From assembly GCA_028292485.1 (NCBI GenBank), contig JAQGMG010000047.1, positions 54,415 to 118,414 on the forward strand: DNA of 64,000 nucleotides. Reading direction: 5' to 3'. Of this stretch, positions 39,168 to 47,877 are shown piece by piece. A model generated the notes under the pieces. It made no database searches. It saw only the letters and a program-made list of their open reading frames with translations, and was not told the origin of the DNA. The stretch comes from Rhodocyclales bacterium. GTDB lineage: Bacteria > Pseudomonadota > Gammaproteobacteria > Burkholderiales > Rhodocyclaceae. A program made the translations under genes and the position numbers. Positions within the stretch are counted from its first letter, which is position 1; each line of letters begins with the position of its first letter.

Positions 39168-39926
39168 TTAGATGAACATGCCACCCGACGCTTCGATGCG
39201 CTGCGCGTTGAGCCAGCCGCTTTGTTCGCCGAGCAGCGCGGCGACCACGCCACCGATGTCGTCGGGCTGGCCGACGCGCCCTAGCGCGGTTTGAGATGCG
39301 ATATAGGTATTCAGCACGCTGTTGTCGCGCACCGCGCCACCGCCGAAGTCGGTCTCGATGGCGCCAGGAGCCAGCGTGTTGACGGCGATACCGCGTGCGC
39401 CGAGTTCCTTCGCCAGATAACGGCTGAGCACTTCGACAGCACCTTTCGTAGCGGCATAAGCGCTGTAACCGGCCAGAGCGAAGCGGGTCAGTCCGGTCGA
39501 CACATTGAGAATACGGCCGTGGTCGGCGATCAAAGGTAATAATTTCTGCGTCAGGAAAAACACGCCCTTGAAGTGGATATTGACCATCGCATCGAACTGT
39601 TCTTCGCTGGTCTCGGGGAAGGCGGCATGGACACCCGTGCCAGCGTTATTCACGAGGTAATCGAAATCCTTGCGTTGCCAGGTTTGCGCTAACACCTGTT
39701 TGGTCTGCGTGGCAAAGGCGTCGAACGAGCGGACGTTGCCGACATCGAGCTGCAGCGCCGCCGCCAGCCTGCCATAGGTCTTGATCTCCGCGACAACCGC
39801 CAGCGCTTCCGCTTGCTTGCTGTGATACGTGAGAATGACATCTACGCCTTGCTGCGCGAGATGCAATGCAGCGTTCTTGCCCAGACCGCGGCTGCCGCCG
39901 GTAATGATGGCAATCTTTTGACTCAT
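39168..39926 (-). CDS. Short-chain dehydrogenase/reductase
   Basis: A 252-residue SDR oxidoreductase. Cofactor motif TGGSRGLG is at residues 10-17, with NNAG near 90. The catalytic Ser is in NVSTGLTRF and YSAYAATK supplies Tyr and Lys. DFGGG near the end of the substrate loop and the C-terminal EASGGMFI are usual for classical SDRs of the FabG type. ATG 39926 is preceded by GGAGAG. It is divergently transcribed from a LysR gene, a common arrangement in which the regulator controls the reductase. The substrate cannot be deduced. Confidence 0.9.
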   Translation of the reverse strand: MSQKIAIITGGSRGLGKNAALHLAQQGVDVILTYHSKQAEALAVVAEIKTYGRLAAALQLDVGNVRSFDAFATQTKQVLAQTWQRKDFDYLVNNAGTGVHAAFPETSEEQFDAMVNIHFKGVFFLTQKLLPLIADHGRILNVSTGLTRFALAGYSAYAATKGAVEVLSRYLAKELGARGIAVNTLAPGAIETDFGGGAVRDNSVLNTYIASQTALGRVGQPDDIGGVVAALLGEQSGWLNAQRIEASGGMFI

Positions 39927-40025
39927 TTCTCTCTCCTGTCCAGTTAGTCGGTCGTCCATTTGCATGGATGAAAAAGAGTCTATTGATTTTGTAACCCCTA
40001 ACAAATGCTGTATTAATTGCTAAAC

Positions 40026-40044
40026 TGTTCACAAATATTGAACA
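40026..40044. promoter_or_regulatory. LysR-type dyad between SDR and LysR genes
   Basis: TGTTCA, 7 bp, TGAACA in an A+T-rich stretch of the 160-bp divergent intergenic region, about 44 bp before the LysR ATG. The T-N11-A core and location fit a LysR recognition site that could control both genes. Confidence 0.5.
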
Positions 40045-40087
40045 ATTAACGACACGATCAGGACGCAAAGGAACGAAAAGCAGCGCT

Positions 40088-40987
40088 ATGAATTCACTAG
40101 AAGCAATGGCAATTTATCTGCGGGTGGCCGAACTGAACAGCTTTACCCAAGCGGCAGACAGCCTCGGCGTAACCAAAGCCAGCATCTCCGGCGCGATCAA
40201 GCAACTGGAAACACTGCTCGGCACGCGTCTGCTACATCGGACGACACGAATAGTGAAGATGACGCACGACGGATTGATCTTTTACGAGCGTTGCAGGGAC
40301 ATGCTCGCCGACGTGGAGGAACTGCATACCATGTTCCAGCAGGGCGACGGTGCCATCAGTGGCCGCTTGCGCGTCGACATGCCCATCATACTTGCGAGGG
40401 ATATCGTCATCCCGCAACTGCCGACTTTTCTGAATATCTATCCGCGTGTGGAAGTGGAGCTGAGCAGCACAGACAGACGTGTTGATCTCGTGCGCGAAGG
40501 ATTCGATTGCGTCATCCGCGTCGGCAATTTGAGCGACAGCAGTTTGATCGCGCGCCCGCTTGGGCGGTTTCATCAGATCAACTGCGCCAGCCCCGACTAT
40601 CTCCGGCGCTGCGGCGTGCCGCAATCTCTCGGCGATCTGTCGGCACACAAGCTCATCCATTACCTTCCTTCGTTCGGCGGCAAGCCGGACGGATTCGAGT
40701 ACCGGGTGGGCGAGCAATACCGCACGCTGGAAATGGCGAGTACCGTCTCCGTCAACAATAGCGATGCCTATCTGGCCGCCTGCGTCGCAGGCCTGGGGAT
40801 CATCCAGACACCGGCGATCGGTGTGCGCGAGCTGATCGAACAGGGCAAACTCGTGACCATGCTACCGGAATATCTGGCAGCGCCCATGCCGGTCTCTCTG
40901 GTGTACGTCAACCGCCGCCACCTGCCAAAACGCACGCAGAGTTTCATGAACTGGATCATGGAAATCATGCGGCCGCATGTGAGTTGA
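40088..40987 (+). CDS. LysR-family transcriptional regulator
   Basis: A 299-residue LTTR. The winged HTH occupies residues 1-60 (MNSLEAMAIYLRVAELNSFTQAADSLGVTKASISGAIKQLE). The effector domain starts with GRLRVDMPIILARDIVIPQLP. The AELNSFTQAA and LLHRTTR phrases place it in the large CrgA/DmlR-like branch that usually controls a divergent oxidoreductase. It probably regulates the SDR gene at 39168. The inducer is unknown. Confidence 0.92.
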   Translation: MNSLEAMAIYLRVAELNSFTQAADSLGVTKASISGAIKQLETLLGTRLLHRTTRIVKMTHDGLIFYERCRDMLADVEELHTMFQQGDGAISGRLRVDMPIILARDIVIPQLPTFLNIYPRVEVELSSTDRRVDLVREGFDCVIRVGNLSDSSLIARPLGRFHQINCASPDYLRRCGVPQSLGDLSAHKLIHYLPSFGGKPDGFEYRVGEQYRTLEMASTVSVNNSDAYLAACVAGLGIIQTPAIGVRELIEQGKLVTMLPEYLAAPMPVSLVYVNRRHLPKRTQSFMNWIMEIMRPHVS

Positions 40988-41151
40988 AGCGGCATTGTCG
41001 GAAATGTTGGAGGCGATGTTCGCTCGGGCCACCTGGCATTTCCCAAGAATGTTCTCATCAATATTTCTTTAAAACGGGACCATGATTTAACCCATTGCGG
41101 GCAAGTCTCTCGTTGAAGTACTGCAATCCCCTTTGACGTCAGGAGACAATC

Positions 41152-42606
41152 ATGCGCAGACCCCACATCCTCCCCATCGCCGCCAGCCTGCTGGCTTTCA
41201 GCCTCGCTACCCTGGCCGCCGCCCCGCCGGAAGTCCCGGAACGGCGCAGTACGCTCGACGATCAACGCTCGGTCGCCGTCACTGTCTACAACGAAAATCT
41301 TGCGTTGGTAAAAGAAGTGCGCCGCGTGCCGCTCGACGTTGGGCTCAATCGCATCGCCCTGCGCGACGTCAGCGCGCAGATCCGGCCGGAGACTGCGTTG
41401 CTGCGCAACCTCACTCATGCGGGCGGCATAACGCTGCTGGAGCAGAACTTCGACTTCGACCTGCTCACGCCCGCCAAGCTGCTTGAGAAGTACGTCGGCC
41501 ACACCGTGCGCGTCGTCAAGACCAACCCGGGCACCGGCGCAGAGACCGTGGAAACTGCCGAGGTGCTGGCCGCAGCTCAGGGCGTCGTGCTCAAGATGGG
41601 CGACCGCATCGAAACCGGCATCCCCGGCCGTATCGTTTTCGACAGCGTACCCGCCCAGTTGCGTGACCGCCCTACACTGGTCTCGCAACTGCAGAGCAAG
41701 TACGCCGGCATACAAGACCTGGAACTCTCCTATCTCACCGGCGGCCTCTCATGGCAGGCCGACTACGTGGCCGAACTCGGTGCCGACGATGCCACGCTGG
41801 ACCTCAACGGCTGGGTCACGCTCAAGAACCAGAGTGGCACCACCTATACCAACGCCAGGCTGCAGTTGGTGGCGGGCGACGTCAACCGCGTTCGCGACGA
41901 AATGACATTTGCAAGGAAAGAGGCGAGACCCATGATGGCGGCCGCGCCGGCGTCGGTGCCTATGGCCCAGGAGAGCCTTTTCGAATATCACCTCTATACC
42001 CTGCAACGCCCGACTACCCTGGCCGACAACCAGGTCAAACAGGTGGCGCTGCTCAGTGCGAGCGGCGTGCCGGTGAAGAAGGAATTCCTGCTCGAAGGTG
42101 CCGCGCACTATTACAGCGATTCAGTGGGAGAGATCGGCAAGAAAATAAAGATAGGCGTCTTCGTCGAGTTCGCCAACCGCGAAAGCGCCCAGCTCGGCCA
42201 GCCGTTGCCCAAGGGCGTGGTGCGCGTCTACAAACGGGACAGTGCGGGCAATGCCCAATTCGTCGGTGAAGACCGCATCGACCACACACCCAAGAATGAA
42301 ACCGTGCGTCTGCATCTGGGCGATGCTTTTGACATAACGGCTGACAAGAAGCAAACCGATTTCCGCCGCCGCGAATCCGGCAATCGGGCCAGCTACGTCT
42401 TCGAGAGTGCCTACGAAATCGTGCTGCGCAATGCCAAGAGCGAAGCCGTGACCGTAACGGTGCGCGAACCTGTGCCGGGCGACTGGAGCATGCTCGAACA
42501 ATCTCACAAGCATGAGAAGCTTGCCGCCGGCACGGCACAGTGGCGTATCGATGTGCCGGCCAACGGCAGCACCACGCTGAAATACCGGGTGCTGACGCGC
42601 TATTGA
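41152..42606 (+). CDS. Exported DUF4139 protein
   Basis: A 484-residue secreted protein with a signal peptide (ILPIAASLLAFSLATLAAA). The N-terminal 200 residues are beta-rich (VAVTVYNENLALVKEVRRVPL). The DUF4139 core follows, with LSYLTGGLSWQADYVAEL, LNGWVTLKNQSGTTYTNARLQLVAGDV and the C-terminal REPVPGDWSM. Members are found in many proteobacteria and may be envelope-associated; biochemical role unknown. AGGAG precedes the ATG. A single-gene unit as far as visible. Confidence 0.85.
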   Translation: MRRPHILPIAASLLAFSLATLAAAPPEVPERRSTLDDQRSVAVTVYNENLALVKEVRRVPLDVGLNRIALRDVSAQIRPETALLRNLTHAGGITLLEQNFDFDLLTPAKLLEKYVGHTVRVVKTNPGTGAETVETAEVLAAAQGVVLKMGDRIETGIPGRIVFDSVPAQLRDRPTLVSQLQSKYAGIQDLELSYLTGGLSWQADYVAELGADDATLDLNGWVTLKNQSGTTYTNARLQLVAGDVNRVRDEMTFARKEARPMMAAAPASVPMAQESLFEYHLYTLQRPTTLADNQVKQVALLSASGVPVKKEFLLEGAAHYYSDSVGEIGKKIKIGVFVEFANRESAQLGQPLPKGVVRVYKRDSAGNAQFVGEDRIDHTPKNETVRLHLGDAFDITADKKQTDFRRRESGNRASYVFESAYEIVLRNAKSEAVTVTVREPVPGDWSMLEQSHKHEKLAAGTAQWRIDVPANGSTTLKYRVLTRY

Positions 42607-42671
42607 GGCGGGGCACGTTCGGGAATCGTGTTCCGCATTTACGTTCAGTCGTCCAGCGGCGCGATACTTGT

Positions 42672-42720
42672 ATTTCGTCAATTAACGAAATATGATTCGT
42701 TACATGGCGAATCATATTTC
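42672..42720. promoter_or_regulatory. Operator overlapping the ArsR start codon
   Basis: GAAATATGATTCG (42687..42699) and its exact complement CGAATCATATTTC (42708..42720) form a 13-bp perfect inverted repeat with an 8-bp centre. The candidate start codons at 42692 and 42704 are inside it. A second dyad, ATTTCGT-N6-ACGAAAT (42672..42691), overlaps its left arm. This is consistent with tight autoregulation. Confidence 0.75.
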
Positions 42721-43036
42721 GACTGACGACGAATCAGCCTCGGCAATGGACGAGATCATCAAAGCGCTGGCCAGCCCGGCGCGGCGCGAGATACTCGGTT
42801 GGCTCAAGAATCCCGCGCAGCAGTTCCCCGCCCAGGCCTATCCGTTCGAACTGGGCGTGTGCGCCTGCAATATCTACGCGAAAGTCGGCCTGTCGCAATC
42901 CACAGTGTCCGCCCATCTTGCCTGCCTGCGACGCGCAGGCCTGGTCAGCACGCACAAGGTCGGGCAATGGATTTTCTATTCACGCAATGAGGCCGTGATC
43001 GGTGCGTTCTTGCGGCAGATGCAGCAGGAGCTCTGA
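42692..43036 (+). CDS. ArsR-family repressor of the ene-reductase gene
   Basis: A 114-residue winged-helix repressor (MDEIIKALASPARREILGWLKN; SQSTVSAHLACLRRAGLVSTHKVGQWIFYSR). Two cysteines in ELGVCACNIY lie before the recognition helix, where thiol-reactive ligands could be sensed. The start could be 42692, 42704 or 42746; the first two lie within the palindromic operator. Ends 83 bases before nemA, so the pair probably forms an operon induced by electrophiles, as known for other regulators of old-yellow-enzyme genes. Confidence 0.85.
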   Translation: MIRYMANHISTDDESASAMDEIIKALASPARREILGWLKNPAQQFPAQAYPFELGVCACNIYAKVGLSQSTVSAHLACLRRAGLVSTHKVGQWIFYSRNEAVIGAFLRQMQQEL

Positions 43037-43118
43037 TGCTGCATGTCATTTGCATGATGCCGGGCACGCTCGTCTTTGCATTTCCCTCTTCCCCCGAACA
43101 GAACAAGGAGCACCTCCG

Positions 43119-44180
43119 ATGACCAAGCTATTCGATCCCATCCAGGTCGGCGACCTGGTCTTGCCTAACCGTGTTGTGATGGCGCCTCTGACGCGCTGCC
43201 GCGCCAGCGACGGCCGTGTGCCCAATGCTTTGATGCGGGAGTACTACACGCAACGCGCAAGCGCCGGCCTCATTATTACCGAGGCCACCTCCGTTACACC
43301 GATGGGTGTTGGCTATCCGGATACACCGGGCGTCTGGTCTGAAGAGCAGGTGACGGGCTGGAAGCAGGTCACGCGCGCAGTACATGCCGCTGGCGGGCGA
43401 ATTTTCCTGCAGCTGTGGCATGTCGGGCGCATTTCGCATCCCGATTTTCTCGGTGGTGAATTACCTGTTGCGCCCAGCGCCATTGCGGCGCAAGGGCATG
43501 TCAGTCTGCTGCGTCCGCAGCGCGATTACGTGGTGCCGAGGACGCTTGAAACGGCCGAGATCCCCGGCATTGTCGAGGCCTATCGCAAGGGCGCTGAAAA
43601 CGCGAAAATCGCAGGTTTCGACGGGGTAGAAATCCATGGTGCAAATGGCTATCTGCTCGACCAGTTTTTGCAGGACAGCACCAATCACCGCACTGATGAT
43701 TATGGCGGCAGCATAGAGAATCGTGCCCGCCTGATGCTCGCAGTCGCCGACGCCGTAATCGGAGTGTGGGGCGCGGGCCGGGTCGGCATGCATCTGGCAC
43801 CGCGCTGCGATGCGCACACCATGGGCGACAGCAATCCGCTGGCGACTTTCGGTTATGTTGCGCGCGAACTCGGCCGCCGCAAGATCGCCTTTATCTGCGC
43901 CCGCGAGTCGCAGGACGACCCGCGCATCGGCCCAGCGTTGAAGGATGCTTTCGGCGGTGTGTATATCGCCAATCAGGGGGTGACGCGTGAGCGCGCAGAA
44001 GCCTTGCTCGCAAGTGGCGAGGCGGATGCAGTCGCTTTCGGCAAGGACTTCATCGCCAACCCGGACCTGCCGTTGCGCCTGCTGAAGGAGGCACCGCTTA
44101 ACCCACAACGTGCGGAAAGCTTTTACGGTTACGGGTTGAGCGACCATAGCGTTGGCTATACCGATTACCCGCGGCTCTGA
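43119..44180 (+). CDS. nemA: Old-yellow-enzyme family ene-reductase (N-ethylmaleimide reductase)
   Basis: A 353-residue FMN-dependent flavoprotein that reduces activated C=C bonds and nitro compounds with NADPH. Conserved OYE features are LPNRVVMAPLTRCRASDG at the N-terminus, LQLWHVGRISHPDF, GVEIHGANGYLLDQFLQ and NHRTDDYGGSIENRAR. The C-terminus ends in GYTDYP. In the usual His-x2-Asn pair, EIHGAN supplies the His and Asn. ATG 43119 has AAGGAG upstream. Probably controlled by the upstream ArsR gene. Confidence 0.92.
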   Translation: MTKLFDPIQVGDLVLPNRVVMAPLTRCRASDGRVPNALMREYYTQRASAGLIITEATSVTPMGVGYPDTPGVWSEEQVTGWKQVTRAVHAAGGRIFLQLWHVGRISHPDFLGGELPVAPSAIAAQGHVSLLRPQRDYVVPRTLETAEIPGIVEAYRKGAENAKIAGFDGVEIHGANGYLLDQFLQDSTNHRTDDYGGSIENRARLMLAVADAVIGVWGAGRVGMHLAPRCDAHTMGDSNPLATFGYVARELGRRKIAFICARESQDDPRIGPALKDAFGGVYIANQGVTRERAEALLASGEADAVAFGKDFIANPDLPLRLLKEAPLNPQRAESFYGYGLSDHSVGYTDYPRL

Positions 44181-44320
44181 AGCGCGGCATCGATCAGGAA
44201 GCCCGCCAGCACGCGGGCATGCGATTCAGCTAAACATTGGCGAGGGGAAACTCTCGCCATTTCTGTGCCTTCGATGAGTTCCGGACAGGCCGTGACGGGC
44301 CATCTTCACGCCAGAATCAC

Positions 44321-44842
44321 TCAGGCCAGTTCATGCAAGGCAATGTCGACGATCAATTCGTTCGAGAGTGCTTCCAGGTCTGCCTGGAGCAAGCTTACGT
44401 CGAGGCGAGCGTCAGCGAGCAAGTCGGCTTCCGCATGGAACATGGTCTCGCCGGACATCGCTGCAGCCGTGGTGTAGGTGTTGAGCGTCTCGACGTTAAC
44501 CGCATGCCTCGCGATGACTTGCGAGACTTCACGCACGATACCCACACGGTCGTGACCCGTTAGCGAAAGATGCAAGGCACGTTGTGAAGCGGGCGAGGAT
44601 GAGAGCCGACCGGCGCGCTCGACGATGACGCGCAATGGCTTGAAGTCAGTCAGGGCCTTTTGCAACGCAGCCACGTTTTGCGGTGGCACGCTGATGCGGG
44701 CCAGCCCTGCAAACTTCCCCGAGATGTGCGCCAGGGACGATTCGAGCCAGTTGGCTTCATGCGCCACGACCACAGCGGCAAGCTCTTCGACGAGGCCCGG
44801 GCGGTCGTCACCGATTGCGGTGATCACGAAATCTTCATTCAT
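44321..44842 (-). CDS. Tandem ACT-domain regulator (GcvR-like)
   Basis: A 173-residue protein with two ACT domains (FVITAIGDDRPGLVEELAAVV at the N-terminus and HLSLTGHDRVGIVREVSQVI near residue 90). It is related to the glycine cleavage repressor GcvR. Such proteins sense amino acids and act through protein contact, often with GcvA. No glycine-cleavage genes are in view, so the target is open. It stands alone between nemA and the SRPBCC operon. Confidence 0.82.
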   Translation of the reverse strand: MNEDFVITAIGDDRPGLVEELAAVVVAHEANWLESSLAHISGKFAGLARISVPPQNVAALQKALTDFKPLRVIVERAGRLSSSPASQRALHLSLTGHDRVGIVREVSQVIARHAVNVETLNTYTTAAAMSGETMFHAEADLLADARLDVSLLQADLEALSNELIVDIALHELA

Positions 44843-44991
44843 TGCTGTCTCCTGGCTTTGATTCAGTGGCGGCTATTTTGCACTGACGCGGTGACGAGTG
44901 CGTCGGACGTGGCGTGCGTGCTGGACTTTTTCTGTATCTGCCCCAAGGCTCAGAGCGCCAATCGTGCCCATGAAGCAGTCTCAAATTTAAT

Positions 44992-45056
44992 GCAACAATA
45001 TGGTTGCTTTTTTTCGAACGTGATTCCATACTGCATTTACGCAACCAATGAGTTGC
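44992..45056. promoter_or_regulatory. Two GCAAC-N6-GTTGC dyads before the SRPBCC-arsR operon
   Basis: Dyad 1 at 44992..45007 and dyad 2 at 45041..45056 have identical arms and spacing and lie 49 bp apart, the second ending 24 bp before the SRPBCC ATG. They are likely binding sites for the ArsR-type regulator encoded by the second gene of the operon. Confidence 0.6.
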
Positions 45057-45080
45057 TTAAAACTTCAAAAAGGAGTTCCC

Positions 45081-46046
45081 ATGAGCCATTACAAGCAAAG
45101 CCTCGTGATCGAGGCAACACCCGATGCGGTCTATGCCGCGCTGACCACGCCGCAGGGCTTGCGTGGCTGGTGGACACAGGATTGCGACGTCGACACTGCC
45201 GTTGGCGGCACACTGAAATTCCGTTTCGGGCCGCACTACAAGCACATGCGAATCGAGCAGCTGGAGCCGAACCGCGAGGTGCGCTGGCTGTGCACGGTCG
45301 CCCATATCGACGTGGATAGTTTTACCCGCAAGGACGAGTGGGTCGGCACGCAGATCGTCTTTCACCTCAGCCCGCAGGGCAAAGGGCAAACGCGCCTGGA
45401 TTTCGAACATGTCGGCCTAGTTCCTTCATTCGAATGTCATGAAGTCTGCGTGGCCGGCTGGACCAGTTTCATCGAAAGCCTGCGGCTGTATGCCGAGACG
45501 GGAACCGGCACGCCGTGGTCCGTTTGCGAAGCAGAAAAGCTCAACGCAGCGCAGCGAGCTCAGGACAAAGAGACGCCGGCCAGCACTGATCGCATCGAGC
45601 GTAGCGTCGTCATTCAGGCGCCGCGTGATCGCGTGTGGAAAGCACTCTCCAACGCCGAGACCTTCGGTACCTGGTTCGGCGCAAACCTCAAGGGGCAGCA
45701 GTTCGTACCGGGCCAGCGCACGCAAGGGCCACTCACTATTGCCAACCTCGAGCACGTCAAGTTCGATGTGATCGTCGAGCGCGTCGAGCCGAAAAACATG
45801 ATGTCATATCGCTGGCATCCCGCAGCCCTCGACCCGTCAATGGACTACGAACAGGAGCCCCGCACGCTCGTCACGTTCACGCTGGCAGACCTGCCCGGCA
45901 ATCAGACCCGGCTGACCGTGGTCGAAACCGGTTTCGACAATGTGCCGCCCAATCGTCGCCTCGAAGCATTCCGCATGAACTCGAACGGCTGGGGTTGGCA
46001 GGCCGACAACGTAAAGCGCTATGCCGAATCCCATGTCGAAGCCTGA
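45081..46046 (+). CDS. Double SRPBCC (AHSA1-type) domain protein
   Basis: A 321-residue fusion of two START/AHSA1-like ligand-binding domains. Domain 1 spans residues about 1-150 (VIEATPDAVYAALTTPQGLRGWWT, then DFEHVGL). Domain 2 spans about 175-321 (SVVIQAPRDRVWKALSNAETFGTWFG, LTVVETGFDNVP). Usually these domains are separate proteins of about 150 residues. AAGGAG precedes the ATG. The downstream ArsR gene overlaps its end by 26 bases, the familiar SRPBCC-ArsR pair of unknown ligand. Confidence 0.88.
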   Translation: MSHYKQSLVIEATPDAVYAALTTPQGLRGWWTQDCDVDTAVGGTLKFRFGPHYKHMRIEQLEPNREVRWLCTVAHIDVDSFTRKDEWVGTQIVFHLSPQGKGQTRLDFEHVGLVPSFECHEVCVAGWTSFIESLRLYAETGTGTPWSVCEAEKLNAAQRAQDKETPASTDRIERSVVIQAPRDRVWKALSNAETFGTWFGANLKGQQFVPGQRTQGPLTIANLEHVKFDVIVERVEPKNMMSYRWHPAALDPSMDYEQEPRTLVTFTLADLPGNQTRLTVVETGFDNVPPNRRLEAFRMNSNGWGWQADNVKRYAESHVEA

Positions 46047-46398
46047 GGTCAAGGTGGCAGAGCCCGGCGCTGCCCCTTCCAGCGACGTGCTCGCAAGAGT
46101 CTTCGCCGCGCTTGGCGACACCACGCGCTTGAAGCTCGTCGCCTTGCTCTGCGCTGGTGGCGCCCTGTCCATTGCGCAGCTCACTGCTCATACCGACATC
46201 AGCCGGCAAGGCGTGACCAAGCATCTGCAGATGCTCGCTGATGCCGGTGTCGTACGCGATGTGAAGTCGGGCCGCGAACGCCTCTGGCAGCTCGACCCTG
46301 CGCAGATCGAAGCGGCCAAGCGCACGCTGGAGCAGATCGGCCGGGAGTGGGAGGTCGCGCTGGGCAAGCTCAAGCTGTTCGTCGAGTCAGCACCCTGA
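46021..46398 (+). CDS. ArsR-family regulator of the SRPBCC operon
   Basis: A 125-residue winged-helix regulator (VLARVFAALGDTTRLKLVALLCAGGALSIAQLTAHTDISRQGVTKHLQMLADAGVVRDVKSGRERLW). It has no metal-binding cysteine motif in helix 3, which is typical of the SRPBCC-associated branch. The start may be 46021 or 46033; both overlap the upstream gene, indicating coupling. It probably binds the two dyads at 44992..45056. Confidence 0.88.
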   Translation: MPNPMSKPEVKVAEPGAAPSSDVLARVFAALGDTTRLKLVALLCAGGALSIAQLTAHTDISRQGVTKHLQMLADAGVVRDVKSGRERLWQLDPAQIEAAKRTLEQIGREWEVALGKLKLFVESAP

Positions 46399-46475
46399 TC
46401 GACTGGAGGCGCGCGGGAGTGAAAAAGGGATATTCGAAAGAAAGAACATGAATCCAGCAGAACGGAGTAAACCAT

Positions 46476-46823
46476 ATGACATATAAGGGAAGTTGCCATT
46501 GCGGCCAGGTAGCCTTCGAGGTTGAAGGCGAAATTCCAGAAATCACGTCGTGCAATTGCTCCATATGCCAACGCAAAGGCGTTTTGATGTGGTTTGTGCC
46601 AAGGCGGGCGATGACCCTGCTCACGCCGCCTGAAAAGATGAACACCTATACGTTCAACAAGCACGCCATACAGCACCGTTTCTGTCCGGCATGTGGCATT
46701 CACACCTTTGGCGAAGCCACTTCCCCGTCGGGCGACGCAGTGGCCGCGATCAATGTCCGTTGCCTTGAAGGGGTGGATATGTCGGCATTGAAGGTTCAGC
46801 ACTTCAACGGGCGCGAGCTTTGA
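46476..46823 (+). CDS. GFA-domain zinc protein (CENP-V/GFA family)
   Basis: A 115-residue protein with the GFA fold (PF04828). Zinc ligands appear as CHCG (residues 7-10), C-N-C-S-I-C near 26-31 and C-P-A-C near 71-74. The family includes glutathione-dependent formaldehyde-activating enzyme, but most members have no shown activity. The ATG follows a purine-poor leader with no strong Shine-Dalgarno sequence; it lies 77 bases after the ArsR gene. Confidence 0.87.
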   Translation: MTYKGSCHCGQVAFEVEGEIPEITSCNCSICQRKGVLMWFVPRRAMTLLTPPEKMNTYTFNKHAIQHRFCPACGIHTFGEATSPSGDAVAAINVRCLEGVDMSALKVQHFNGREL

Positions 46824-46902
46824 GAGCGTGACGCTTGAACGGCATGCAAGCGGGCGGGGCTCCGACGGGCAATTTACGCGTTTCGGATGTTATGGATGCG
46901 CT

Positions 46903-46924
46903 ACCATGACCGCGGTTTCATGGT
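46903..46924. promoter_or_regulatory. Inverted repeat upstream of the lipoprotein gene
   Basis: ACCATGA (46903..46909) and TCATGGT (46918..46924) with an 8-bp G+C-rich centre, 48 bp before the ATG at 46972. It may be an operator; no regulator is suggested. Confidence 0.35.
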
Positions 46925-46971
46925 CAGCGTTCTGTGTGCTTTGCCCCTAACCTTCAATCCAGGAGATTGAT

Positions 46972-47637
46972 ATGCCCAGACTTGCCGCGCTCTCTCGCAT
47001 CACGATCATAGCCTCGACCGTCATTGCCGCATCGTGCGCCACCACGCCACCTACCGGCCCCATGAGTTTCTTCATTACCAGCGTCAATCCCGGCAAGGGT
47101 GCCGATCTTGGCGGGCTCGCCGGGGCAGACGCGCATTGTCAGAAGCTGGCCACGGCGGTCGGCGCCGGCAGCCGCACCTGGCACGCTTACCTCAGCACCA
47201 GTTCTACCAAGGACACGCCTGCCGTCAACGCACGTGACCGCATTGGCAAGGGCCCGTGGTTCAACGCCAAGGGCGAGCTGATAGCGACGGACGTCGAACA
47301 ACTGCACGGTGTCAATAACATCACCAAACTCACCGCACTCAGCGAAAGCGGCAAGGTCATCAACGGTGCTGGCGACACACCCAATACGCATGACATCCTG
47401 ACCGGCTCGCGGATGGATGGCACGGCCCTCGCGCCCACGCCTACCAATCTGACCTGTGAGAACTGGACGAGCAGCGGCGAGGGCATCGCCATGCTCGGCC
47501 ACAGCGACCGCAAGGGCTTGACGAACGAGCCCTGGTCGCTGTCGTGGAACTCCACGCATCAGTCGCGCGGCTGCAGCGCCGATGCGCTCAAGAGCACCGG
47601 AGGTGCCGGTCTGCTCTACTGCTTCGCTGCGAACTGA
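46972..47637 (+). CDS. Lipoprotein with lectin-like (collagen NC10/endostatin-like) domain
   Basis: A 221-residue exported lipoprotein with a lipobox (IAASC, Cys near residue 22). The rest (FFITSVNPGKGADLGGLAGADAHCQKLATAVGAGSRTWHAYLST) has the pattern of a C-type-lectin-like fold related to endostatin NC10 domains. ARDRIGKGPWFNAKGELIA, NLTCENWTSSGEG and the C-terminal GGAGLLYCFAAN support this. Such proteins occur widely in betaproteobacteria and Myxococcota without known function. AGGAG precedes the ATG. Confidence 0.8.
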   Translation: MPRLAALSRITIIASTVIAASCATTPPTGPMSFFITSVNPGKGADLGGLAGADAHCQKLATAVGAGSRTWHAYLSTSSTKDTPAVNARDRIGKGPWFNAKGELIATDVEQLHGVNNITKLTALSESGKVINGAGDTPNTHDILTGSRMDGTALAPTPTNLTCENWTSSGEGIAMLGHSDRKGLTNEPWSLSWNSTHQSRGCSADALKSTGGAGLLYCFAAN

Positions 47638-47690
47638 CCGGAAAAGCATCGGGGCGGCGAGGTCGACACGGCAGCGCACCCCAAAGAAAA

Positions 47691-47875
47691 GGGAACTACA
47701 TACTTGGACTTGCAGTGCCCCAAATTTCGTCATTCCCGCGAAAGCGGGAATCCACTCCCTGGCACAGGCCTCACGTAGATGTGGATTCCCGCTTTCGCGA
47801 GAATGACTTGTCTTTTGGCAGAAATCGAATTTCCAGACGTGATTTGCCGCTCTGCAAGTCAAGTATGTAATTCCC
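47691..47875. mobile_element. 185-bp MITE with REP-like core and 8-bp target duplication
   Basis: Terminal inverted repeats of about 24 bp (GGGAACTACATACTTGGACT... at the left, its near-complement ending GTATGTAATTCCC at the right) are flanked on both sides by AAAGAAAA (47683..47690 and 47876..47883). Inside are two palindromes, ATTCCCGCGAAAGCGGGAAT (47732..47751) and ATTCCCGCTTTCGCGAGAAT (47785..47804). There is no coding capacity. Confidence 0.8.
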
Positions 47876-47877
47876 AA

